Origin: Bordetella parapertussis
Lineage (GTDB): Bacteria > Pseudomonadota > Gammaproteobacteria > Burkholderiales > Burkholderiaceae_C
Length of the DNA: 26,119 bases
Reading direction: 5' to 3'
Assembly: GCA_945899335.1 (NCBI GenBank)
Contig: CAMDIP010000003.1
Coordinates: 1 to 26,119, forward strand
The position numbers and the translations under genes are program-made. Of the stretch, positions 15,544-24,536 are shown in pieces (the first letter of the stretch is position 1; each line of letters begins with the position of its first letter). Below the pieces are notes generated by a model. It made no database searches and had not been told where the DNA came from. It saw nothing but the letters and a program-made list of their open reading frames with translations.

Positions 15544-15897
15544 TCATTTTGCTAACTTCAAACCATTGACTTTCATCAACAGATAGATGTGTTGAAGTTC
15601 GGCTTTTTCACAGTCGGGTGCCCCCACCCAACGCGCTAATGCCGAAGCTGGAATGTGGGTGCGCTTTCCCTCTAAGTCAACTTCCACACGGAAATAGCAG
15701 GGGTCAAATTCGCGAAATGCAATGACCGTACCCCAGCGCCCAATATGCCAAGGCTTACGGATCACTACGACTTGATCCCCAGGACGGGCAATCAGATCCA
15801 AGTTGTCCTCAAAGGCTTGCTGTATTTCCACACTGGATGTTTTGGTGCTTGCTTTTGCAAAATTGTTTGCAAATTCAATAAATTGTTCAGCTTTCAT
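15544..15897 (-). CDS. Small KOW/SH3-like protein, function unknown
   Basis: A 117-residue soluble protein. The N-terminal third is helical and charged. RPGDQVVVIRKPWHIGRWG (38-56) with the following TVIAF resembles a KOW or SH3-like beta-barrel strand-turn, as in some ribosome- or RNA-polymerase-associated proteins. The C-terminus reads YLLMKVNGLKLAK. It starts three bases after trhO, last in the long sugar operon, with GAGG unusually close to the ATG. The association with TrhO may hint at an RNA-related role, but this is a guess. Confidence 0.65.
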   Translation of the reverse strand: MKAEQFIEFANNFAKASTKTSSVEIQQAFEDNLDLIARPGDQVVVIRKPWHIGRWGTVIAFREFDPCYFRVEVDLEGKRTHIPASALARWVGAPDCEKAELQHIYLLMKVNGLKLAK

Positions 15898-15900
15898 ACC

Positions 15901-16683
15901 TCAAGGATCGGCTTGAGATGGTGTTTTCTTGAGTGTTTCTTTAAGCAAAGGCGATAAATCGGGGTTCACCCCTCGGCGCTCATCAAAAACAAAGCAGTTG
16001 CCGCTGTAGTGGGCGCTACCTACCTCTTCAAAGTATTTCAGGATGCCGCCATCTAACTGGTAGACCTCCGACAAACCCTGTTCGCGCAAGTAAATGGCCG
16101 CTTTCTCGCAACGTATACCGCCGGTGCAAAAACTCACCACGGTTTTGCCTCGCAAGTCGTCCAACTGCTGGCTGGCAGCTGCTGGAAACTCGCTGAACTT
16201 GTCGATACGCCAGTTCAACGCACCCACAAAACTGCCTTCGTCGACCTCAAAGGCGTTGCGCGTGTCCAGCGTCACCACGGGGCGGCCTTGGTCATCATGG
16301 CCGTCGTCCAGCCAGCGTTTCAAGGTGGCGGCCGCGACCGCTGGGGCACGGCCGGTTTGCGGCTGAATGGCAGGATGGTTCATGCGGATGATTTCGTTTT
16401 TCACCTTCACCAACAGCTTGCGAAACGGCTGGGTGTCTGACCAGCTTTCTTTGGGGCTAATAGCTACCAATCGTGGGTCAAGGTGCAGCCAAGACACAAA
16501 GTCACGTACCGCTTGTGGGGGACCTGCCAAAAACAGGTTGATACCTTCCTCTGCAATCAAGACCGTGCCTTTAAGGGAAAGTGCGCTGGCTTGCCCATGG
16601 CAAGCCTCACGCAAGGCCGCTGTGTCTTTGAGTTCGGTGAACAGGTAGGCCGAGATATTTAAGACGGGTAGTGCAGGGTTCAC
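15901..16683 (-). CDS. trhO: tRNA uridine(34) hydroxylase (rhodanese family)
   Basis: Hydroxylates U34 of certain tRNAs to 5-hydroxyuridine using O2. The 260-residue protein has the N-terminal acylphosphatase-like domain ([16 protein letters not shown], 39-54), the rhodanese domain with [18 protein letters not shown] (140-157) and the active-site loop [10 protein letters not shown] (186-195, Cys186 and Cys192), then [16 protein letters not shown]. It is shorter than E. coli TrhO (350 residues), mainly at the C-terminus, as expected for shorter family members. The start is GTG at 16683, overlapping the otnI stop as GTGA. The context (sugar catabolism) is unusual for a tRNA-modifying enzyme. 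Confidence 0.9.
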   Translation of the reverse strand: MNPALPVLNISAYLFTELKDTAALREACHGQASALSLKGTVLIAEEGINLFLAGPPQAVRDFVSWLHLDPRLVAISPKESWSDTQPFRKLLVKVKNEIIRMNHPAIQPQTGRAPAVAAATLKRWLDDGHDDQGRPVVTLDTRNAFEVDEGSFVGALNWRIDKFSEFPAAASQQLDDLRGKTVVSFCTGGIRCEKAAIYLREQGLSEVYQLDGGILKYFEEVGSAHYSGNCFVFDERRGVNPDLSPLLKETLKKTPSQADP

Positions 16684-17561
16684 CGTTTCCTCATCCAGCC
16701 CAAGCCTGCCGAGGTGCCAGCGGCGCCCAGCGCCGGACGGTATTCACAACCTACCCAGCCTTGCCAGTTGTTCGCAGCAATGACTTCTTCCATGACCTTG
16801 AACACTGTGTCGTAGTGCAATTCACCGGTGTCGGGTTCGTGGCGCTGGGGCACACCCGCGATTTGGAAATGCCCCACATCGCCTCTGGGCAGGTAGTGAC
16901 GAATCTTTTTCTCCACATCGCCTTCGACTATTTGGCAGTGGTAGAGGTCAAACTGAACCTTCAGATTGACCATGCCCACCTCTTTGACAATGGCATGCGC
17001 ATCGTCTTGGCGGTTCAAAAAGAAGTGCGGGATGTCGCGGGTATTGATGGGCTCGATCAACACATCGCGCCCCGCCTTGGCAGCCTGCTCGCAGGCCCAA
17101 CTCAGGTTGCTGATGTAAGTGTCGCGCATAGGGCCAGGGGTTCGGGCATAGGTGCCGCTGGTGCTCAGTTCTGGCGGCAATGCACTGGCCACCCGTAACT
17201 CTGGGGGAACCAAACCGGCCATCACATGAATGCGTGGACAGTTCATGACCTCGGCATATTCCAAAGCGGTCAAAAAACCGCTGCGAAACTCGGCCTCGTG
17301 ACCTGGCAAGCAGGTGGTGCCACGTACCCCTTGTTCCCAAGCGTGTGACATGCTGGCGCGGTCGGTGCCGCCAGGCGGGGCGTTGAACAACACTTGTTTC
17401 AAGCCGTTGTCCTTCAGTGCCTTGGCTAAATCGTGCGAGTCGAATTCGTAGGGAAACAAATACTCCACACCCTTGAAGCCATCGTGGGCCGCCGCCGCAA
17501 AGCGCTCGGTGAACGAAACATCGTTATACAAAAAAGACAGGTTGGCAGCAAAGTGCAGCAT
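16680..17561 (-). CDS. otnI: 2-oxo-tetronate isomerase / hydroxypyruvate isomerase family
   Basis: A TIM-barrel isomerase of the Hyi/OtnI family. OtnI converts 2-oxo-tetronate into 3-oxo-tetronate before phosphorylation. In the 293-residue protein, [12 protein letters not shown] is the typical start, [16 protein letters not shown] holds Glu170, QFDLYHCQ holds Asp205, GHFQIAGVP holds His231 and GCEYRP holds Glu273, all expected metal/active-site positions. An insertion of about 30 residues (117-146, Pro/Ser-rich) makes it longer than the usual 258-265. ATG 17561 was chosen over upstream in-frame starts, which would run through otnC. It sits between otnC and trhO in the operon. Substrate could differ if the pathway is for branched acids. 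Confidence 0.82.
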   Translation of the reverse strand: MLHFAANLSFLYNDVSFTERFAAAAHDGFKGVEYLFPYEFDSHDLAKALKDNGLKQVLFNAPPGGTDRASMSHAWEQGVRGTTCLPGHEAEFRSGFLTALEYAEVMNCPRIHVMAGLVPPELRVASALPPELSTSGTYARTPGPMRDTYISNLSWACEQAAKAGRDVLIEPINTRDIPHFFLNRQDDAHAIVKEVGMVNLKVQFDLYHCQIVEGDVEKKIRHYLPRGDVGHFQIAGVPQRHEPDTGELHYDTVFKVMEEVIAANNWQGWVGCEYRPALGAAGTSAGLGWMRKR

Positions 17562-17575
17562 GGGGGCTCCGGGGA

Positions 17576-18262
17576 TTACCAGTGGGCGCCAAAGGTTTGG
17601 CGTAATTCGTCTATCTGCACGGCCGTCAAATCGGGGGCAGGGCACAGCAGCTGCAATCGGGCGGTTTCTTCCAACTCCTCCAGCGTGGCCATGGCCTGCG
17701 CTGGCGTGTCGTGCCATACATTGGGACCCAGCCGCGAAAGCATGACTGCGTGCAGCGGCAGGTCTTGCTCGGCATAGCGCTGTATGGTGCTCGCCACCAC
17801 TTTGGCGACTTCGGGGGCGCCTGGGCGGTGGTATTTAATCAAGGGCACATGACCGACTTTCATGACAAAGTAGGGTGTGATGGGTGGTAGCAACTCTGCG
17901 CCCAAGTCGGTGGGCAAGGGGGTATCGCGCAGGCTGAGTGCCACCAAGTGCGTGCTGTGGGTGTGAATGACGCAGCGGGTATTGACCGAGAGAACCATGG
18001 CCGCGCTGTAAATGGCTTGGTGCAGCGATATGGTTTTACTGGCCCGTTTGCCGCTGATCTGTACGCCTTGGGCATCGACAAAAGCCAATTCATCGGGCTG
18101 CAAAAAACCAAGGCATGCGTCAGTGGGTGTGATGAGAAAACCATCGTCCAAGCGAACGCTGATATTGCCTGCGCTGGCGTGTACATAGCCCCGCGCAAAC
18201 AGGCTTTGGCCAATGCGGCATATTTCTTCGCGAACAGCGGCGTTATCCGTAGAGAAGTTCAT
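17576..18262 (-). CDS. otnC: Class II aldolase-fold protein, OtnC-like (3-oxo-tetronate 4-phosphate decarboxylase)
   Basis: OtnC proteins decarboxylate 3-oxo-tetronate 4-phosphate to dihydroxyacetone phosphate. The 228-residue protein has AGNISVR (31-37), TPTDACLG (45-52), HTHSTH (100-105), [19 protein letters not shown] (126-144) and [10 protein letters not shown] (194-203), all OtnC-like. Two canonical positions differ: the acidic residue of the SKE-type motif is Thr77 (ASKTISLH), and the third zinc-ligand His of NHG is Leu178 (SRLGPNVW). Similar variants may exist in a betaproteobacterial subfamily, which needs an alignment. ATG 18262 follows otnK by 8 bases. The fold is certain; the exact reaction is less so. 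Confidence 0.75.
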   Translation of the reverse strand: MNFSTDNAAVREEICRIGQSLFARGYVHASAGNISVRLDDGFLITPTDACLGFLQPDELAFVDAQGVQISGKRASKTISLHQAIYSAAMVLSVNTRCVIHTHSTHLVALSLRDTPLPTDLGAELLPPITPYFVMKVGHVPLIKYHRPGAPEVAKVVASTIQRYAEQDLPLHAVMLSRLGPNVWHDTPAQAMATLEELEETARLQLLCPAPDLTAVQIDELRQTFGAHW

Positions 18263-18270
18263 GGCTGCAA

Positions 18271-19575
18271 TTAAAGCACTGGTCCGTGCAAGCTTTGAAA
18301 GGCCTTGGTGAAAAAGTCTGGGGTGCCAAAGTTGCCAGACTTTAAAGTCAGGTGAAGTCCCGAGACTGCACCAGACTGGCTGTTGGCGTGGCACCAAGGA
18401 ACACCTGGGTCGATTTGCGCACCGATGTGCATTTGGGTCACGTGCAAAGCCTGCACACATGCGCCTGAAGTCTCGCCGCCAGCCACCACCAACTGACCCA
18501 CGCCCATGGCTACCAAGCCTTGGGCAATGTAAGCCAAAACCTGCTCCATGCGTTCACCAGCCTGGGCTAGACCGAATTGGGCTTGTACCGCTTGCACTTG
18601 TGTCGCATCGGCGGTGGAATAAACCAAGACTGGCCCCAGCTGCAGATGCTTTTGGGCCCATTGCAATACCGGTCCAGCAAGCTCGGCCACGGGGGTGTTG
18701 AGTGCCCACTTCAAAGGATCAAGTTGCCAAGCTTGCTGGGGGTGGTGTTGCACGAAATGCGAAACCTGCCCTTGGGTGGCCTGCGAGCAGCTGCCGCTGA
18801 CGATGGCTTTCAAACCCATCGCGGGTGGCAATTGTGCGCTGGCGGCAGAGGGTGCGATGCCCCAGTTGGCGGGTAAAGCGATGGCGACACCCGATCCTGC
18901 AGTGAGCAAACGCATGTCTTTAAGTGCGGGCCCGAGCTTGTATAAATCTTCATTCGACAAGGCATCCACTACCGCAATGGATACGCCTTGGGCTTGCAAC
19001 TCAGCGACACGTGCGGTGACAGCAGCTCCACCAAGCGCTACGGTTTTAAAGTCAATCAAGCCCACTTTGCGCTGGCACTGCGCTTGCAGCACATTCACCA
19101 AATTGGCGTCGAGCATGGGGGTTAGCGGGTGGTTTTTCATGCCGCTCTCGCTCAGTAACACCTCTCCCACAAACAGATGGCCTTTGAACACTGTTCGTTG
19201 GTTGTCGGGGAAAGCGGGGGTCGCAATGGTGAAAGGGCAGCTCAGTGCGTCCATAAGTGCTTCGGTGACAGGGCCGATATTGCCGCGCACATCGCCGCTG
19301 TACCAGCTGTCAAAAGTGGAGCAGTATTTGAAATATATCTGCTGAACTTGTTGTTCTTGCAGCCAAGCCAAGGCTTGAAGCGACTGCTTCACAGCATCAG
19401 CAGGCGCAATGGTGCGGGATTTCAGCGCCACGACCACCGCATTGCAATCGGCAGGAAGTGGGCTGGTGGGAACGCCTATGGTTTGCACCACCCGCATACC
19501 TGCGCGTACCAAGTTGTTGGCTAAATCGGTTGCACCCGTGAAGTCGTCGGCAATGCAACCCAGGAGCAAGCTCAT
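18271..19575 (-). CDS. otnK: Four-carbon acid sugar kinase, OtnK-like (3-oxo-tetronate 4-kinase)
   Basis: Phosphorylates 3-oxo-tetronate at C4 with ATP (DUF1537/YgbK family). The 434-residue protein has the N-terminal substrate-domain signature GCIADDFTGATDLANNLVRAG (6-26), KYCSTFDS (103-110) and the C-terminal nucleotide-domain AGGETSGACVQAL. Length is normal. It starts three bases after the ApnL-like gene. The same family includes OiaK, the 3-oxo-isoapionate kinase of D-apiose catabolism; next to an ApnL-like lactonase this alternative is realistic. Family call is firm, substrate is inferred. Confidence 0.85.
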   Translation of the reverse strand: MSLLLGCIADDFTGATDLANNLVRAGMRVVQTIGVPTSPLPADCNAVVVALKSRTIAPADAVKQSLQALAWLQEQQVQQIYFKYCSTFDSWYSGDVRGNIGPVTEALMDALSCPFTIATPAFPDNQRTVFKGHLFVGEVLLSESGMKNHPLTPMLDANLVNVLQAQCQRKVGLIDFKTVALGGAAVTARVAELQAQGVSIAVVDALSNEDLYKLGPALKDMRLLTAGSGVAIALPANWGIAPSAASAQLPPAMGLKAIVSGSCSQATQGQVSHFVQHHPQQAWQLDPLKWALNTPVAELAGPVLQWAQKHLQLGPVLVYSTADATQVQAVQAQFGLAQAGERMEQVLAYIAQGLVAMGVGQLVVAGGETSGACVQALHVTQMHIGAQIDPGVPWCHANSQSGAVSGLHLTLKSGNFGTPDFFTKAFQSLHGPVL

Positions 19576-19578
19576 GAC

Positions 19579-21570
19579 TTAGCCATGCGGTTGGTACAAA
19601 CAAGCCACAGCGTAAGCGCCCAAGCTGAGCGTGTGATTCTTAGGTAGCCATTGGCTGGCTTGGCGGAAAGCGTATGCATCGGTGGTGGCATGTGTGAAGT
19701 AAGACTCGTCAAGCATACCGAAAGAAGTGTGGGCGCTTAAGCCTTTGACGTGGACATCTGCTGTTTGTGCGCTCATGTTGGCGATCAACAGGGTTTTGCC
19801 TTTGCTGTCCGACCAGCCCAAGCTGCTGATTCGAGCGGCGTCGCTGCAGCTCACCTTCACCAGTGGGTGACCGCTGGCGCAATGCAAAGACACCATGGTG
19901 TGAAAAACAGGAAAAACAGCTTGCTGTGAATGCTTGTTTGGTAAGTCATCAAACCAAGGTTGTTTGAAGTCTGCTTGGTGCGTGTAAATCATCCCCAAAG
20001 GCCCCGTAGGTGCGGCCATGCTGATGCGATCAACCCCTGCATGCACCAAAGTGCTGATATAGCCCAAGGTCCAAGCAGCAGAAAACAGACCGCGTTGCCT
20101 TGGGTCCATCTTGGACAAACACACACGGGCGTTGTGGGGGTTCGGTGAAAAAGTCGCGCCATGCGGGTTGTCACGAGCGCCTATGCCGCTGGGGCCAACG
20201 TGGTGCGGTTTGCCACCAGTGAAGTGCTTGGCAGTTTCGATTTGCCAAGGCAAAGCTTCCAAGGTTTCCATGACAGAGCGGTCATCGGCCGCGTGAACGA
20301 TGGGGCTGGTGGAGTTGGTGACGAAGTCCAAACCAACCGCAGGCGGGCGTTTGCGGTTGAGTTCGGTGAAGAATGAAAACATGCCGCCGCCCAGTTGGGC
20401 ATAAGGGAAAGCTGAGCGTGCAGCTTGGTACAGGTCAGCAAGCTCTGGTGCTGGTGGATAGGTTCCACCTGGCAGCACTGATTTCAAATGCCCCACAGGG
20501 CACACAGCCAACATATCCACCTGCAATCCTGCAGCTTTGGCCATTTGGGCCACGCCATGTAACTCGCTGGCAAAGTCGGTGAGGCTTTGCACCACCACCT
20601 CCAACATCAGCTCGGCCTTGAGTTCTGAGGCCAGTTGCTGGTACTTGCCAAGCAATGCGGTGTTGTGGTGTTGGCGCGGGTCAAAGTGACACACCAAAAA
20701 TTGGGGTGACAACAAACGCATCAAAGCAGGCTTGGCCAAGGCCGCATCCACCTCCTCGGCAGGCATCCCGATGCCAATGGGTGGTACCAAGGTTTGGCTG
20801 GCTAGACCAACGGTTAATTCAATCGAGCGACTCGCAGACGAAGTTTGCGCTTTCGGGAGTTGGCCGGAAATGGCCAGCTTGACCGATTGCTCGACGGCCA
20901 CACCCGCTGGCAACACATAAGGCCAAGGCCGAGCCAAGGGACGCACATAGGTTTTAAAGGAGGCGTCGGTCCAGTTGCGGTGGTCTTCCATCTCGAATGC
21001 ATCGCCTTGCATTTCACAGCGCGCCCATACGCCAGGGAAGACTTGGTGCGACAAGGCCCGGACATCGCGAAATGGACAGTCAGGGTTGACCTGCTGGGGG
21101 AATTCGCTTTGCGTCACTGTGCCATCCACATGCTCGACTTTGAGCGCTTGACCCACCACGCCGGTCAGTGGGTGCAGCACCACGAAACCGGTTCGTGCGG
21201 TTAAAAAATCGGTACGTGGAATGGCTTTGCCGCGAAATGTCAACGAGCCATCTGCACGGCCTTCAATACTGGCTTCGTAGTCGATGGACTGGTCTGCACG
21301 GCTGCAAGTGGCGGCATAGCTGATCTTAAAATATTGCTCGTCTTGTTCGATGGACAAGTTGCGCAGGGTAGCTGCGTACGTGCCCCAGTTTTCATCTCGC
21401 ACCAAGAAGGACACAGCGCGTAAGACTTCTACACCATGAAGTCGGATGTAGCGTAGATTACCGTTGTCAAATTCGACGGACAAAGCACCTACCTGAAGGT
21501 GTTTGCCCAGCGAATCAGCTTCTAGGGTGCCGGTGGTTTTAAGCAAAGAAGAAGGTTCAGACAAGGCCAT
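19579..21570 (-). CDS. D-apionate lactonase-like (ApnL family) three-domain protein
   Basis: A 663-residue cytoplasmic protein without signal peptide. It has an N-terminal beta-rich domain (about 20-245; LHGVEVLRAVSFLVRDENWGTY at 44-65, EDHRNWTDASFKTYVRP at 195-211), a central TIM-barrel-like part (about 255-525; GGGMFSFFTELNRKRP at 394-409, TNSTSPIVHAADDRSVMETL at 418-437) and a C-terminal beta domain (about 560-663). This layout and these motifs resemble ApnL, which opens D-apionolactone to D-apionate. The recognition is from memory and not certain; a glycoside-hydrolase-like enzyme is the alternative. A perfect AAGGAG precedes ATG 21570. It stands between the importer ATPase and otnK, so it should act on the imported substrate. 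Confidence 0.6.
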   Translation of the reverse strand: MALSEPSSLLKTTGTLEADSLGKHLQVGALSVEFDNGNLRYIRLHGVEVLRAVSFLVRDENWGTYAATLRNLSIEQDEQYFKISYAATCSRADQSIDYEASIEGRADGSLTFRGKAIPRTDFLTARTGFVVLHPLTGVVGQALKVEHVDGTVTQSEFPQQVNPDCPFRDVRALSHQVFPGVWARCEMQGDAFEMEDHRNWTDASFKTYVRPLARPWPYVLPAGVAVEQSVKLAISGQLPKAQTSSASRSIELTVGLASQTLVPPIGIGMPAEEVDAALAKPALMRLLSPQFLVCHFDPRQHHNTALLGKYQQLASELKAELMLEVVVQSLTDFASELHGVAQMAKAAGLQVDMLAVCPVGHLKSVLPGGTYPPAPELADLYQAARSAFPYAQLGGGMFSFFTELNRKRPPAVGLDFVTNSTSPIVHAADDRSVMETLEALPWQIETAKHFTGGKPHHVGPSGIGARDNPHGATFSPNPHNARVCLSKMDPRQRGLFSAAWTLGYISTLVHAGVDRISMAAPTGPLGMIYTHQADFKQPWFDDLPNKHSQQAVFPVFHTMVSLHCASGHPLVKVSCSDAARISSLGWSDSKGKTLLIANMSAQTADVHVKGLSAHTSFGMLDESYFTHATTDAYAFRQASQWLPKNHTLSLGAYAVACLYQPHG

Positions 21571-21588
21571 GCTGTACTCCTTAAAAAA

Positions 21589-22701
21589 TCAGTGTTGACG
21601 ACCATTGGCAATGACTTGCTCGCTGGTCGGGTCTATCAAAATAACGCGGTTCATGTCTACATCCAGTGCAATGCGTTCACCACTGCGTTGCACATCATGG
21701 GCTTGCAATTCAGCAACTGTGGGCTTGCCACCAAGCTTGAACTCGACAAAGGTACGAGAGCCTGTAGGTTGCACCAATTCAATGTCCACATGAACAGGTG
21801 CCATGCCTGGTCGCTCGGTCCCTTTGCGTTGAATATGCTCTGGGCGAACGCCCAAAAGAACGGCAGTGCCAACTCGGTCTTGTAAATGGCCAAAGCGTGA
21901 GTTGGGCAGGGCCAGACTCAGGCCCGCAGCCAGGTTCAGACACAGTCCAGATGCGTCACTGTGCAGTTGCGCAGGAATGAAATTCATAGAAGGCGAGCCC
22001 AAAAAGCCCGCCACATACTTGGTGTCTGGGTGCTCGAACAATTCCAAAGGAGCGCCTTGTTGCTCTATACGGCCTTCGCGCATGAGCACAATGCGGTCGG
22101 CCAAGGTCATGGCCTCGATTTGGTCATGGGTGACATAAATCATGGTCTTACCCAAGTCTTGGTGCAAGCGTTTGATTTCGCCGCGCATCTCATCACGCAG
22201 TTGTGCGTCCAAATTTGACAGCGGTTCATCGAAAAGGTAGAGCCTTGCATTGCGCACCACCGCACGGCCAATCGCCACGCGTTGCAGCTGTCCACCCGAC
22301 AACTGACGCGGATAGCGCTCCAGCAGATGGCTGATGGCTAGCATATCGGCTGCTTTTTGCACCTTGGGCGCAATCTCTTTGGCAGGTGTTTTTCTGGCGC
22401 GAAGGCCGAACGCGATGTTGTCAAACACCGTCATATAGGGGTAGAGCGCATAGTTTTGAAACACCATGGCGATGTCTCTGTCTTTGGGCGCCATGTCGTT
22501 CACCCTTTGTCCCGCTATCGAAATACTTCCCGCGTCTGCGTATTCAAGTCCGGCAATGGTTCTGAGCAGGGTGCTTTTGCCGCAACCTGACTGCCCCACC
22601 AACACGGTGAACTCTCCCGCAGGAATAGACAGGTCTATGCCTTTGACCACATGGTTGTCACCGTAGTACTTGTGAAGCGTCTCAATTTGCAAATCTGCCA
22701 T
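21589..22701 (-). CDS. Sugar ABC importer ATPase (UgpC/MalK type)
   Basis: Powers uptake through the two permeases that precede it. In the 370-residue protein, Walker A is GQSGCGKST (36-44), the signature LSGGQ 134-138, Walker B LYLFDEP 154-160 and the switch His192 in VTHD. The C-terminal third is the TOBE/OB regulatory region typical of CUT1 importers, with LLGVRPEHI. AAAGGA lies eight bases before the ATG. Similar ATPases (UgpC) are shared by several sugar importers, but this one has its own operon partners. Confidence 0.94.
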   Translation of the reverse strand: MADLQIETLHKYYGDNHVVKGIDLSIPAGEFTVLVGQSGCGKSTLLRTIAGLEYADAGSISIAGQRVNDMAPKDRDIAMVFQNYALYPYMTVFDNIAFGLRARKTPAKEIAPKVQKAADMLAISHLLERYPRQLSGGQLQRVAIGRAVVRNARLYLFDEPLSNLDAQLRDEMRGEIKRLHQDLGKTMIYVTHDQIEAMTLADRIVLMREGRIEQQGAPLELFEHPDTKYVAGFLGSPSMNFIPAQLHSDASGLCLNLAAGLSLALPNSRFGHLQDRVGTAVLLGVRPEHIQRKGTERPGMAPVHVDIELVQPTGSRTFVEFKLGGKPTVAELQAHDVQRSGERIALDVDMNRVILIDPTSEQVIANGRQH

Positions 22702-22707
22702 GTGTTT

Positions 22708-23541
22708 CTATCCTTTGACCGCGCCCAGAGAAATGCCACGTACCAAGTAGCGCTGCATGAACACCACGGCAATAAAGACGGGCAATGTTCCCAGCACCGA
22801 CATGGCGGCTATCTTGGTCCAAAAATTCGATTGCCCACCTAAATAATGTGTCACTTGCACGGTGTAGGTCACAACCTCGGTTCGCGTCAGCACCAGCGCA
22901 AACAAAAACTCGTTCCATGCAAAGATAAAAGTGAAGATGGCTGTCGCAAACAAGCCGCCTTTGCACATGGGAATGACCACTTTCCAAAATACTTCCCAGT
23001 GGGTACAGCCGTCCACCAAGGCGGCCTCCTCGAGAGAACGTGGAATGTCTTGGATGTAGCCGCGCATCATCCAAATGACGTAGGGCAAATTGAAAGCGGT
23101 GTAGAGCAAGATCATGCCAATATAAGTGTCTACCCAGCCCAAGAACACATACAGCAAAAATATGGGAAACACCACCGCAATGGGTGGCACCATGCGCTGC
23201 GAGATGATCCAGTTGGACAAATGGTCGCCACCGGTTTTAAAACGAGCAAGGCTGTAGGCGCAAAGTGTGCCCAGCGACATGGCCAGCACGGTCGAGATGG
23301 TTGACACCACCAAACTGTTCCATACAGACACCGCGTCACCATCTTTGAATAGCACGAGGTAGTTGTTGAGTTGCAGGCTGGCAGGCCACCATACAGGGGG
23401 AGAAGAGTAAATTTCATCCGCCGTTTTGAAGGAGTTCATCGCCAGCCAATAGACAGGAAATAAAAACACCAGCGTGACAGCAATCGCCAGCACAAGCCGC
23501 AAGTGCTGACGCAGTCGGTAGGACAAGGGGCTTTTGTTCAC
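22708..23541 (-). CDS. Sugar ABC importer permease, MalG type
   Basis: Inner-membrane permease subunit of the CUT1 importer. The 277-residue protein has about six helices and the EAA loop (EEAALVDGCTHWEVFWKVVIP, 171-191 in two halves around Asp177) that docks on the ATPase. It ends ...GAVKG, typical of MalG-like proteins. It begins with GTG at 23541, overlapping the stop of the partner permease as GTGA, which points to coupled synthesis. Six bases separate it from the ATPase gene. Confidence 0.94.
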   Translation of the reverse strand: MNKSPLSYRLRQHLRLVLAIAVTLVFLFPVYWLAMNSFKTADEIYSSPPVWWPASLQLNNYLVLFKDGDAVSVWNSLVVSTISTVLAMSLGTLCAYSLARFKTGGDHLSNWIISQRMVPPIAVVFPIFLLYVFLGWVDTYIGMILLYTAFNLPYVIWMMRGYIQDIPRSLEEAALVDGCTHWEVFWKVVIPMCKGGLFATAIFTFIFAWNEFLFALVLTRTEVVTYTVQVTHYLGGQSNFWTKIAAMSVLGTLPVFIAVVFMQRYLVRGISLGAVKG

Positions 23542-24434
23542 CTAGACAACCCCACACGCTTTAAGGCCCACATCAAGACCGCACTCAAAAACACCACGAT
23601 CATCAAAGCCACCGCAGCGGTGTAGCTGGTCTCAAACTGCTTGAAACCTTGGCTGTAGGTAAAGATGGATATGGTTTCGGTCATGGTGCCGGGGCCTCCT
23701 TGCGTCAGCGTCCACACCACGTCAAACAAGCGGAATAAATCCAGCATACGAATCAGCAGGGCAATCGCCATGACGGGCCAAATAGACGGCAAGACAATGC
23801 GAAAGAAGATACGCCAATAACCTGCACCGTCGATGGAAGCAGCCTCGAGTTGCGACTTGTCCACATTGGCCAAAGCAGCCAACAGCAACAAAAACATAAA
23901 GGGCGTCCATTGCCAAACTTCTGCCACCAAGATCGCAGGGTAGACCAACTCGGGCTTGATGGTCCACAAAAGTGGCATTTCATGGCCAACCATCCAGCCT
24001 AAGACTTGGTTGATGGGACCGTAGCGGTTATCAAACATCAGCGACCAAATCGTACCCGCCACAATCGGCGAAATGACGACTGGCAAGACCAGTAAACCGA
24101 TCATGATTTGTCGCCCTGGCAATTTTTCTAAAAACAGTTGTGCCATCAACAGGCCCAATAACAATTCCAATGGCAGGGCAATGGCCAAAAACACCACGGT
24201 ATGCCAAAGCGCTTGCCACAGGCGTGTGTCTTCCAAGATGGCTTGGTAGTTAATGAAACCCACAAAGTCGGAACTGTTGTCCATCATGGTGATGCCTTGA
24301 AAGCTCACCAAGATCAAATAAACCAATGGAAAAACAGCCACCATCAGCAACACCAGCATGGCCGGCGCTACAAGCAGGCGGGCAAACTGTTTTTGCGCCT
24401 CATGGGCCTGAGAAGAGGAAGATGCTGTTCGCAA
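23538..24434 (-). CDS. Sugar ABC importer permease, MalF/UgpA type
   Basis: Partner permease. The 298-residue protein has about six helices. The EAA loop is EAASIDGAGYWRIFFRIVLP (197-216). LTQGGPGTMTETISIFTY is the conserved family stretch near the C-terminus. The start is uncertain: TTG 24434 gives the best length, but no ribosome site is visible before it; the next in-frame ATG is at residue 25, inside the first helix. A GC-rich stem-loop lies in the 102-base gap upstream, between it and the binding-protein gene. Confidence 0.92.
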   Translation of the reverse strand: MRTASSSSQAHEAQKQFARLLVAPAMLVLLMVAVFPLVYLILVSFQGITMMDNSSDFVGFINYQAILEDTRLWQALWHTVVFLAIALPLELLLGLLMAQLFLEKLPGRQIMIGLLVLPVVISPIVAGTIWSLMFDNRYGPINQVLGWMVGHEMPLLWTIKPELVYPAILVAEVWQWTPFMFLLLLAALANVDKSQLEAASIDGAGYWRIFFRIVLPSIWPVMAIALLIRMLDLFRLFDVVWTLTQGGPGTMTETISIFTYSQGFKQFETSYTAAVALMIVVFLSAVLMWALKRVGLSR

Positions 24435-24476
24435 AAGAAGACAACCGGATGAATGAAGGAGATAAAGAATAAACAG

Positions 24477-24500
24477 GCAGCGCCGTCAAAACGGCGCTGC
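24477..24500 (-). other. Stem-loop between binding-protein and permease genes
   Basis: A perfect 10-bp stem GCAGCGCCGT / ACGGCGCTGC with a 4-base loop, in the gap after the binding-protein gene. Read on the minus strand it is followed by a moderately T-rich stretch. A second palindrome, 8-bp arms around one base (24523-24539), overlaps the binding-protein stop codon. Such hairpins in binding-protein operons protect the upstream message and lower downstream expression. It may also end some transcripts. Confidence 0.6.
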
Positions 24501-24536
24501 ACTGAGGACGGGAAAAGCCTGTTAAGGCCTTAGGCC

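Noticed and set aside
18695..19345. 216-codon plus-strand frame opposite otnK
   Set aside because: Antisense to a conserved kinase; low-complexity Ala/Ser/Thr composition.
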